Assembly (NCBI GenBank): GCA_963989245.1
Contig: OZ022345.1
Coordinates: 43,255,959 to 43,319,958, forward strand
Origin: Nansenia antarctica
Lineage: Eukaryota; Chordata; Actinopteri; Argentiniformes; Microstomatidae
Direction of reading: 5' to 3'
Length of the DNA: 64,000 nt
Numbering within the stretch: position 1 is the stretch's first letter; each line of letters opens with the position of its first letter. Position numbers and translations under genes: made by a program. Positions 10,303 to 22,421 of the stretch are shown piece after piece. The notes below the pieces were generated by a model, which was given only the letters and a program-made list of their open reading frames with translations, was not told the origin of the DNA and made no database searches.

Positions 10303-12426
10303 AACACACACACACACACACACACACAGAGAACACACACACATACACAGAGATGAGTGAGACCCCTGAGGTGAGATATTGTTTTGCGAACCATTTTAAT
10401 ACATCCGTTTATTATTACTGTTTATTAACATCTTTTATAGATGTATTACGGTACACTATGAACTTTCAAGAAATTGTAGATCTGCGGCTTATCAATTGAG
10501 CTGTATCGTCAAACTACAAAAGCACTACGGAAATCCTATGTTACAGCTTTATTGTGTTGTTCTGCTAGAAGAAGAAAGACTGGTCGAAGAGAGAAGGATA
10601 ATGTACGTGGAGGGTTTGCGACCCAGGTTCATTGATATTCTGGTAGTACATGCATTTTCAATGATATCTAAAAATCGATTCCAGCATTCACTCATAAATG
10701 GTGAGAAGTAACTCTCTCCCTGCTTTGGACAACGTGTGTGACAATCACTGTTACATTTCCATTGTTGGCATTCAGCAGACGCATTTATCCAAAGCTGCTT
10801 ACAACAAATACATCTCTAATGAAGTGAATTAGAACACTGTTATGCTGTAATCCTGAGCTTATCTGGACACCTTTACACTGACTGTCATCACTCAATATCT
10901 GTGGCATGAAACATGCAGGCCTACTCTTCACTCGCGCACACGGCTGAGCCGGGAACAGTAGGGTAAAAAAAAAATGTATGGGAAATCCATGCAATTCATT
11001 TGTTTCCTTCACAGTAACTGTGAGGAAAAGAAATCTCACACCACCAACAAAAAAAATAAATGTGAAATGTTTTCCCCTCACCCATGTCCCCTAAGGGCCT
11101 CTGTACATTTGTACTCTTAGTGGTTCCCTTAATAAATGTTATTACCCAGTTAAACAGCCTGGCTAGTTAGGACACGTAATACTGCATCATTACAAAGGTC
11201 ATGAAATAACGTTCATTGTCATACCAATAAAAAACATGAAAGAAAAACGAGAATAGAGTAACCCTTTTCTTCCATCTCAATAATGTCACCACAACGATTA
11301 TAAGAACAAGCACTGTGTTTGCGGGCGCACACAAAAATAAACGTGTGTGCTTCCCCACCTAAGCCTTATTTTCAGCCAGGAAAACCCCAGGTATTAACTC
11401 AATAAAATTACACAACTAAAGAAATTGTAACATTCCAATGCGTAAAAAACTATGTGCAATAAATGTGCAATAAAGGGGAATGACAGCAAAAAAAAGTATT
11501 GAACACAGTAAGAAAAAGCAATAAACCAGCTCATGCCGCTAATGAGTTCTCCTACCTGTGCTAATTAGAATCAGCTAATTAATCAGCGGGTTAGTGTGCG
11601 CCTGAATGCAAGTAAACAAATAATTTGTCACCAAGCTTTCCTGCAAGAAACATCTCATGATGAATAGAGGCAAAGAGCTCTCCCAAGACTTTCGCAACAA
11701 GATTGTTAAGCAGCAAAATAATGGCAATGGTTACCGACGGATTCTCAACTCTTAAATGTTCCCATAAGCACCATTGGGGCCATTATCTGTAAGTGGAGGG
11801 AACATCACTCTAACCGGCCATGCAGAGGAGCTCCTCGCAAGACTTCTGACCGGGCAGTCAGAAAGTTAGTCAGAAGAGTAGCCCAAGAGCCCAGGACCAC
11901 TCAATCAGCGCTCCAGAAAGACCAGGAAGCAGCGGGTACAGTTGTCACAAAGAAAACAATAGGCAATGCACTCCGCTGTCACGGCCTCCATTCACAATCA
12001 CCCCCCGGAAGACTCCATTACTGAAGAAAAGGCATGTTGAAGCTTGTTTGAAGTTTGCTACAGAACATATGGAGACGCCTGTAGATTACTGTGAGAATGT
12101 AGTCTGGTCAGACAAGACAAAAATCTAACTTTTTGGCAACATTATGACGAGCAATGTTTGAAGGAGAAATGGCTCTACATATGATCCTAAAAATACCAAC
12201 TCCAGTGAAGTTCGGAGGTGGAAGAATGATTGTATGGGGCTGTTTCTCATTACATGGTACTGATGGAATCCAAATTATCGAAGGGAAGATGAATGGAGCG
12301 ACGATCGAAAACATGCGAAGGAGACTCTCAATTGGTTCAAGAGGAAGAAAATAACGTTGTTGGACTGGCCTAGTCAATCACCAGACTTACATCCAGAAGA
12401 AAATGTGTGGAAGGAACTGTAATAAC

Positions 12427-12459
<33 letters not shown>

Positions 12460-15400
12460 ATTATAATAGTTATCTACTTAGATACATGTTGGGGTCAGTC
12501 TGATCAGTCAGTATAAAGTGCATAGTTTACTACCAGTAAAAGGGCCAGATAGTGTACAGTACTGTTATAATACATAGTAAAAAAGGTAAAATAACATCAC
12601 CACACTAAACACAAATCCTAACCTTACATACCTAGATACACGTTAAAGCACGGTCAGGAAACCACACAATCCTAAACACCGTCTGATCAATAAATAACAA
12701 ATATTAACAATATAATAATAATACATATAATAATAATATTGCACAACTTTTTAGCTCAGTGTTTCAATTTCTTTAGCTGTGTAGTTTTATTGAGTTAATA
12801 CCAATGTCTGGTCTACATGTCATGTGAATAGCTGCAATGGAAATATGTTGAATTAAAAACATATTGATGTGTTAAATACTTATTTCCCCCACTGTACATG
12901 TTACAGAGAGACACTGACACTAGAAAAGCTTGGGAGATGTCCGTTAATGTACTAGTACTAATCTACCTACTACTACTATACCACTATACCATCTCCACTA
13001 CTCTCATATACTACATCACTACTATATCAACACTACTACCGTACTATACTACTACACATCAGTGAGAGACCAGACACCAACGCTCCTAGCTCAGGGATGT
13101 CTGCTAGCTCACGTACAGCCTACCTCAGTGAAACACCTCACACACTAAACCTCATTAAGACCTCAGCACTATCCCAAGCCCCGCGCGACATGAATCCGAA
13201 ATGAACAAGCTTCCACAGAGGAGAATCAAGGCCTTTCCCTGAATAGATGAAAGCCAATCTTTTCCAGCTGGAGATAGAGTACGGTCTCACACACACACAG
13301 ACACTGGCTGTGTCCCTCCTGCAGCGTAGCAGCACTGTGGCTTCCACCCCGTCCAGCAGGTCCCTGTCACGGTATCAGGTGCTGTCCCTCCATTCAACAA
13401 AAAACACATGGAATGGAATGGACTGCACTTATAATAATAATAATAATAATAACAATAATAATAATAATAATACATTAGACTTATATAGCGTTTTTCTAGA
13501 CACTCAAAGACGCTTTACAAACTGAAAAGATCGAGTAGTAATAATAAAAAGAAACAAAAGGTAAATAGAAGAAAGTATAGGGGCTTTTGAGGGCCTGTTT
13601 AAATGTTGGGAGGGCGTTGGCCTGTATTATGTGGTTGGGGAGGGCGTTCCAGAGGGACGGGGCTGCGGCTGAGAAGGCCCTATCACCCCAGGTCCGGAGC
13701 TTGGTGGTCTTGAGGGTGATTTGGTCATCAGACCTGAGGCAACGGGAGGGGGTGTGGAGGGGGACGAGGTCGGCAAGGTAGGAGGGGGCCAGATTGTTGA
13801 TGGCTTTGTAAGTGGTGAGTAGGATTTTGAATGTAGGTTTTAAAGACCTAGTAGGTTTTATTTATATAGCGCCTTTATCCAAAGCGCTTTACAACGGCCT
13901 CTCATTCACCCATTCACACACCAATTCACACACCAATGGCGGCAAGCTACCATGCAAGGCGCTGGCCCGCTCACTGGGAGCAATTTGGGGTTCAGTGTCT
14001 TGCCCGAGGACACTTCGACATGTGGCCAGCCGGGGCTCGAACTGCTGATCTGCCAACCTCGCGATCATTAAACGGCAGCTCTACCTCCTGCGCCACAGCC
14101 GCCCCAACACATAATCCTTCCAACGCGTTAGCAGCTGATCCTCACCGTGCCACTGAGTCAAACTCAAACTCAATGGAGCACCGCAGAAACCGGTCCGGGG
14201 CTTTCACGTGTCATCCTGCGTAGATGTTAACGTTGAGTGCACATGTACCCCCCCCCCCCCCACCATTCCATTTTGGTAATACCTGTGTGTTTTCAACAAT
14301 ATCAATAAATCTGTTTAACCGTCCACTCATAAACAGATGAGACTCTCTAGTCACTCTCTCCGCACGCCGCAGACGGTGGAGAGGAAGGAGAGGGTTGCTG
14401 TGTCACGTCTGAGGCTCTTCGGTCACAACCTAGACGTTGGCGTCTGCCAGCCTTCGGAGCAGTTTGTTGACGCTGCGGGAACGCATGAAGCTATGGGTAT
14501 GGGTGTGAGGGGGACAGGGAGAGGGACGGTGGAGAGGGACGGTGGTGCACAGTGGCTGCCTCTTTGAGACTGGGTCAGGGAGAGCTGAACTGGGAGATGT
14601 CCACTAACTACACACAGTATACAGTACTGCTACTATATGCTACTACGATACTACTACTATACCACAATACTACCTCAGAGACACATGTTAGAGCTGATAC
14701 TAGAGGACCTGGGACATGTCCACTAGTGTACTGCTATACTGTTATATACAGTAAACTACTGCTATGCTGCTGGTATACTACGACTATACTACTGCTATAC
14801 TGCTGGTATACTATTACTACGACTATACTACTGCAACACTATTACTACGACTATAATACTACTATACTACTGCTATACTATTACTACGACTATAATACTA
14901 CTATAATATTACTGTGACTATACTACTGCTATACTATTACTGTGACTATACTACTGCTATACTACTGCTGTACTACCCCTATACCATCTCAGTGAGACAT
15001 GTTAGAGAGAGCAGACTCTCGAACAGACATGAGTCCACTACTCTCATATAATATACTACTACACATCAGTGAGAGACCAGACACCAACGCTCCTAGCTCA
15101 GGGATGTCTGCTAGCTCACGTACAGCCTACCTCAGTGAAACACCTCACACACTAAACCTCATTAAGACCTCAGCACTATCCCAAGCCCCTGCTAAATGAA
15201 TCCAAAATGAACAAGCTTCCACGGAAGAGTCTCTCAAGGCCTTTCCCTGAATAGATGAAAGACAATCTTTCCAGCAGAGATAGAGTATGGTCACACACAC
15301 ACACACACAGACACAGACATAGACACAGACACAGACACACAAACACAGACACACACTCACACAAACAGGCACACAGATACACAGGCGCGCGCACACACAC

Positions 15401-18400
15401 ACACACTTGAATACTTTATTTGGTTCCACAAATTATATTATACAAACAGGGAATCAAATATTTCGGGGCTAAGCAGCACTGAACACTTAAGGATACACAT
15501 AACACCTCCTTCTCCACACGGCCAAGCTGCCAATAATAGCTGAGACAGAGCAAAATTTGGCAACCTGTTTGGCCTTTCTTTTAGTCATTGCAGCAATTCT
15601 CAGACCCCTCATGGTGCATTTATATACATGGCCCAGACTTCCAAATACAAGTATGCTGAATTTGCACTTGTACCCAAAGCTGGTTATCGTACCAAGTAGT
15701 GGTTGGTATTTGATATACTTGTCCTGGAAAGTCTGGTCCATGTACAGGTCAAAGGGGCAGCCTACTTCTATAATCAGCACCTCCTTGTGGCTGGTGTCAA
15801 CAAAGATAACATCAGGTGTATTTGGGATGTTGGAAAAAACGTCATTGGCAAAACCAAACCACTCTGGTAACACTCTGGCATGCTTGTACATAACTGCGCT
15901 AGATGGTAAGATGTTTTGTACTGTATCAGACACAATGTCCACAATACGGTCATGACGAGCTATGTACAGGTGTTTGTATGCATTACATCCATTTGTTATG
16001 TGTGCAATGGACTCTAGATGTTGTGAATCCTGATGGTTTAAACAGAATGGACTGTGAGTGTGGGGATACCAGGTGGACAGATTGTACTTGGTCGGTAATA
16101 CCTGCAGTCTTGCTTTGATGGTGAATTTCAGAACATCCTCACCAACAGCGACGTTCTTATACACTGAGTGTGAGACTGAGTGGTCAGCAAACTGCAAACA
16201 GGCTAGCTTTCCCTGTAGTCTGAGTCCACACCAGTGCTGCCTGATCTCAGACTGCTTCAGGCTGAGCAGAACCCTCCTTGCAGAGTCTCTGTGCAGTCCG
16301 ACAGTCTCTTCCTGTGGTGTTGTGATGTCGGCCTTCACAATCACACAGGGGTCTGTGATCACCTCATCAGAGACACACACACACACACACACACACACAG
16401 ATGAAAGCCAGTATTTCCAGCAGAGATGCAGTAGTGTCCAGGTGTATGCATCAGCCAGCTGAAGGAGGCTGTAGTAGTGTTTTATCTAACGACGTCCTTA
16501 GCTCCGTCACTCGGTGAGGACACGTCCACTGCATGCCTCCCGCAGCCCTGTGGCCTCCACCCGGTTCAGCAGGACCTATTACAATACCAAGCGCTGTCCC
16601 TCCAGTGTTTCCTCTACATGCATTTATTGGTGGCGGGCCGCCACGATGGAATTTCCTCCGCCACGAATTGATTCAGTCCACACACAAAAAAAAAAAAAAA
16701 AGTTCTCAAAAAAAAAAAAAATGAACATTTTAGCTGATTAAAATATATCTGATCCTAGATCAGCGCTATAATGGATGTTGACTAAAAGTGCACCTAAATC
16801 CACGCCCATCTCTCTCTAACCGCTGATCCAAAATCAGATTAATGACATTCAGTTGACGACGTGACACAAGGGCTCCTGATTGGTCTAAATGTGAACTGTG
16901 GTATTATTGTTATTGTGTACAGGCCACCGTAGTGACATCCGGGGGGTATTCCATCAACATCGCTAAAGGGAAAATCCAGGTTTAGTCTGATAAATCTCGC
17001 GAGAGTTCTTACAAATATCCAGGCATATTCTGATAGGTCTCGCGAGAGTTATCAAAAATAAGCCAGGATTTTCCTTTAGCGACGTTGATGGAATACCCCC
17101 CAGGTCAGGTGGGCAGGTTACGACGAGACAACAAGAGACCGGTACTGTAGAGCTTACAGAGCGAGTTAAAATAAAGACACTTACATTGAAATACAGAAGG
17201 ACTCACGTGTATGTTTAATAGAATAACACGACATGGTGTCAGAAGTCCTGTAAGTGAGTGTTAAGAGTTAGATCGGCCGACAAGTGTCATTTGAGCTTGT
17301 GACGGTGAGAAGGGAGAAGAAAAGATGGATGCTAATGCTAACGCGGGAGCAGCTGCAGTCCAGAGAACGGCGCCAGTTTCAAGTGCTACGTTAGCAGACA
17401 TTAGCAAGTCAAAAAACGATTCTTATGTGCCGTCACTTTAGCAACGACACAGTATTGTCAAGGGGAAAAGAAGGGGAGACGATTTTTTTATTGACAACGG
17501 AATTACATGCTGGAAAAACATGCAGCTAAAATTCAGGGAACATTTGGACAATAAGAGACACACGGGAGAAGCACGGGAAAACAGGGCTCATGTGGGTCTC
17601 ATCAAAGGTAAGAGTTTGTTTTCTTTAACTCAGCTGATACTCAGCTGTTTACCGAATGCTCCATCTGACTGTGATTTTACTTCTGTAATGTGGTGGGTTG
17701 ACATAATTCACGCACGGAACTATAGGTTGAGACTATTGTTCCGTCCGTAGTACCCAAGTTGTTAAGACTGTTCTATTTACTGCTTGAGTGTGTTGTTGAC
17801 AATCGTTCATGTCCTTCATTAAACGTTTAGCTTTGTCATTTGATACGCCGCCTACGACTACCATCTCTCTGCACTACAGTAAACAGTTAATCAGTAACGT
17901 TAGCCGCTTTTGTGCTCATGTAGGCCTACTTCTTATTATATTATAGCTGATGATCTTTGTGTGTGTGTATGTGACTGTCAGTCACAAGTTTATATTCTGT
18001 ATATTCATTTTTTTTTTTTTGGGCCATCCTCTAGTTTTGGCTGTGATTAGAAAAAGAAAAAGAAAAAAAAAAACGTTGTTTTGAGCGCGCGTGCGCGTTT
18101 CATGCGCGTGCACGCGAAAAAATCGCGGTCACAGCCACCCGCCACCATTGTAAAAATTCCTGGAGGAAACACTGCCCTCCATTCAACAGAAATCACTCAG
18201 TCCATCATGTGGTTTAGTTGTATGCGTTGGGAGGGGAGGGGGAGTTATGAGGCCTCTTACTTGCGATGGTTGTAATGTATGGTTTGAAATTAAATCTATT
18301 ATTATTTATTTTTATTTTTATTTTATATTTTTGTTGTCTTTTTCTTTTTGTACAGTGGACTTGCATCTGAGAAAGGCACTTTTGGATATTATTATTATTA

Positions 18401-21400
18401 TTATTATGGTTCTTTCACTGATTCTAGCGTACTTTATGCCAATATACTTTACTGTGAGTAGCTCTGGATGAATCTGAATGTGAAAGAAGCCATCCAGTGT
18501 CCTGCCTGTATGTTACACGGATCACTGTAAATACACGGTCCTACGACTCAGATCCAGTCAGATCCAACCAAGAGATTCTGTCACTGTCAAATGATGAACT
18601 GCAGGCCGATGTGATTGGATGTGAAACGCTTCGTCAAATGGGCTCTGTGAGAAAAGACACATGCTGTGTTCGGAATGGCATACTAGCATACTACTCCAAA
18701 ATGCATTGCACATCTCTTCAGTCTCGTCAAACTGCGTCAAACAAACTCGTCATACAGCTGTTGTTTACATTATCCGATAGCCTGGAGACCGAAAGCTCGC
18801 AATAAACATTGTTTTTTGCACAGATTTGAGTGTGCAGATGCTGTTTTTTGCACTCTATTTGATACTCTTCAGCTGTAGCAACCCAGCTAAGTCTGATCAC
18901 GGATGAGCGGTGGTATTTTCACTATATTGGGAATCTTCATGGTGAAATGCATTCTTAGACATGTCTACGTCATCATGATTACAAAGATGCCACTTGAAAT
19001 GCATGAAATCCAAGTTTACTCGTGTCAGGTAATTTGATTGCACAAGAGGCATTCCATGAGTGCTGATCGGATTTCCAAGGCGAATTTACGAACGCAGCCG
19101 TAATGTAGCTAGCGAACAGAAGAGGAAAAAAAAACGATCAACAGATCAGATATATAAACGGGTTATTTTGATAAACTGGACACATTTGGGGAATATATAT
19201 GGTTACTTTCTCGCCTGAAAACCTATTAAAACTTAATAAAATAACATGTGACAAAATTACTTTTAGCCAATGGAGGTTTAAAATTTAGGATTTAAATTCC
19301 CCACTGCCAGCCGGTGCGAAATGCATTCTGGGGGGCAGTATGCATACTGCAGTGTAAACGGTCGGCTGGTTTTGGCATACTTGTTATGAATTTAGTAGGC
19401 AGTATGCAGTAGATATTCATTGAGTATGCTAGTATGCAGTATGCTAGTATGCCATTTCGAACACAGCCACAGTCTACAAAAATAAAGAAGAAACCAAACA
19501 CAATACACCACACGGACGACCATATCACAGGCTTCTGTCTCTTCGACCCTCGTCCTCCAATCAGAAGTGTCTGAACTGGAACATTCCCCCACAACACTTA
19601 CTACAATACTGCCTGTAACCCTGAGCTACACAGGAGTGAAAGATTTCAAAACAGGACCTGAATTTATTGCTGGGGAGGCTGGTAGAGGTAAAAAAATCAA
19701 AAAGAATTCACACCATTCCTTATTCCATTCCGCGCGTTACGATGAGACCATCCTCCGATGTCTCCCTCCGCTGATCTAACGCTAAGCAGCCGCTCAACGG
19801 ACAGATACTGGTGGTAGAGGAACCATCACCTCAACACATCAATATGACAAGTGTCGATGGTGGCGATATAAAGCTTTTTTGAAGCGCCAGGCAGGCTGAA
19901 GGCTGTTACTTCACCTTGTCACGGGATCTCAGCGTCACTGCAGAGAAGACAGCAGGAGGAGGAGGTGTCTACTGTAGACAACCAAATAAAACTCTACCCT
20001 TAACCCTCTATGGCACCTTGTTGCCTCTAGGCAACATACCCATTCTTGGCCTTTTACATTCACACAATACATCCCCAGTTATGATGCAATACTTAGAAAA
20101 AGAGGCAGGGCCATAAGGAACCAAAAGCAGTGTTTGAATTTGTCACGTCTCTCTGTAGGCCATGCTGAATCCCTTTTTTTCAGACTGTCCCACAAGGATC
20201 AGCTTAGCCATTTCTCTCCACAAACATCGTCTGAAAACATATTTTCCTGGCCTTTTTCAATCTGGAAAAAAATATATTAATAATAATAGCGAGTAAAGCT
20301 TACCTTCTAATAGTTTAATAAAACGTTATTTGCTAATTAAGTAATGGAAACTTGTTCAAATGCAAATGTTGAGGCAACACTGTACCATTATGGTAAGTTG
20401 CAAATGTTGACACCATGACATTGGTCAGGGGCAGGCGCGCCTCTCGGGGGAGCCTCTCGGGGGCACCTCTCGGGCACCTCTCGGGGGCACTCTCCATGCC
20501 ATTACTTACCATTATGGTACAGTGTTGCTTCAAGGCAACGCACCCCAAAAAGTACCCCCCCAAAATATATTTATTGAAAATGTCTTTAGATTATGTTTAT
20601 TTGGTCTATTCTATGACAAAAAAACACTCCAAACATTTTTTTCCCAACTGGCTTCATAATGCGTACCATAGAGGGTTAACTCCCTTCACGTGAAAGCCTC
20701 CGGTGCTGTTCCTAGAATTCCACTCGATACAACTAACTCTGCCGTCTACTAAATATACTGATGTGATGCCAAAGCATTCATCTTCATAACGGGGACATAA
20801 GCCATTTTACAACTCTTTATCACAGAGACCCTCAGGAGGTGAAAAAAAAACCATTTTGAGCTAATAATAATGTTGTAAAGACATGATGAGATATGAATAT
20901 ATGATGTGGGCGATATCATTTTGGCTTTATGGAAATCTTTCAAATACAGTCAAGATTTAGTTTGTGAGGTATCAACCCTTCTCACTCTGCTCATAAATAT
21001 TCATTATGGAAATGAAGACTGACAGAGGTATTAAAAACCTATCCTGCTTGTGCTTACCAGGAACTAACGTGTGAACCTTTCAGACAACTATCAATGCATC
21101 AAGGGGTGTAATTACAAATGTTCGCACATTATGTTTAGAGGCCCTTGTTATTACAACTATGGAACCTACCTGAATACAAGATGACTCAGTTACTACTGCA
21201 GCAGTCAGTGACCTTGAATTACAATAGCTGGCCTTCCTATATCCCAAGAACGTCCCATTAATTCTGCTTGTCTGGCATTTCAGTGCCTTCAGAAAGTATT
21301 CAGACCCCTCCTCTTTTTCCATTTTTTTGGTGTTACAGACTCCATTTAAACACAATAACCCAGAATGACAATGTAAAAACGTATGTATTTATTTTTTATT

Positions 21401-22375
21401 TCAGTAAATCTATTACAATTGAAATACCTCATGTACTTGTGTACAGACCCTTTGCTATGACACTCTTAAAATGAGCTAAAATAGAGTTAATGTAATTTTG
21501 GAATTAATATCTTTGTTTTTATAGGGTGTCTAATTTGCATGGGAATCAATTACACACTGTGTGAATCAGGTTGTCATTACAAAAAGCACAGTCGATGGGA
21601 CAACATCATCTCAGTCACTTTATAAAATTGGTCTATAACCAAGTGGCCAAAAAGAATCCCTTAATGGAAACTAATCTCATATCCATAATTGTGCTTGCAG
21701 CAATGAATTAATGTGATACAGCAAAGAAAGTGGCTGGAAATGTGTTTATTTGGTTTTACTACAAAGCAGTAAGTTTAGTACAAATCAAGCATAGGCAATG
21801 CAGTTTATGCACCATCTCTCGTGTGAAGAATAGTGGTAGCTGCATCAAGTTATGGGTATATTTGTCACTGGCAGGGGCTGAGGAGTTTGTCAGGATGAAG
21901 AGAACATTTGCTCAGAATTACATTTGCTGAGTTGGTCGTGACATCCTAATCTACACAGTGTGTAATTGATTCCTATGCAAATCAGAGACCCTATGAAAAC
22001 AAAGATATTCATTTAAAAATGACATTAACTACTATCATTGTATTAAGATGAACTCAATTCAACTTATTGAGTAATTAGTTGATGACATTTTAGCTAATTG
22101 TAAGATTGTACGATTTAGCGCAATCAATACAGTCGATGAAAACATTCTCTGCTAGCACCCCCCAACTAGACGAAAGACTAGAGGGTCCGAGGTACACCGA
22201 CCGCAGTCTCACAACATCCTGTGGGAAACACTGCAACTGCTTGATTTCAGATGTGAAACAACCTTTTATCATGAAGTGTGTTCTTGAATTAAAGAGAGTA
22301 GTCTATGCATCGCACCGAGGAATGTACATAGCCTACTACCTCTACACTGTACACGCACGTGCACACACACAGAGA

Positions 22376-22421
<46 letters not shown>

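Larger units (their letters stand above)
11391..12896 (+). mobile_element. Degenerate Tc1/mariner transposon
   Basis: A terminal repeat at the right end (12870-12896) reads, on the minus strand, tacagtgggggaaataagta, a Tc1-type end next to TA. A degraded relative is at 11471-11506. A longer inverted repeat pairs 11391-11470 with about 12733-12799 (ggtattaactcaataaaa). The middle contains a decayed transposase. The left outer terminus appears lost or rearranged, and a (ATT)n-containing segment lies at 12421-12730. Confidence 0.75.

Noticed and set aside
9910..10394. Long minus-strand Cys/Val-rich ORFs (121-144 codons)
   Set aside because: They are translations of the CA/TG microsatellite. Only the part over 10033-10165 is real coding sequence, as ube2e3 exon 3 in one frame.
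14337..14567. Plus-strand ORF of 76 codons
   Set aside because: No similarity to a known family, no splice framing, and it lies in an intron between repeats.
15557..16462. Plus-strand ORFs over the RLE-LINE fragment
   Set aside because: They are antisense to the endonuclease-domain frame, which carries recognisable motifs.
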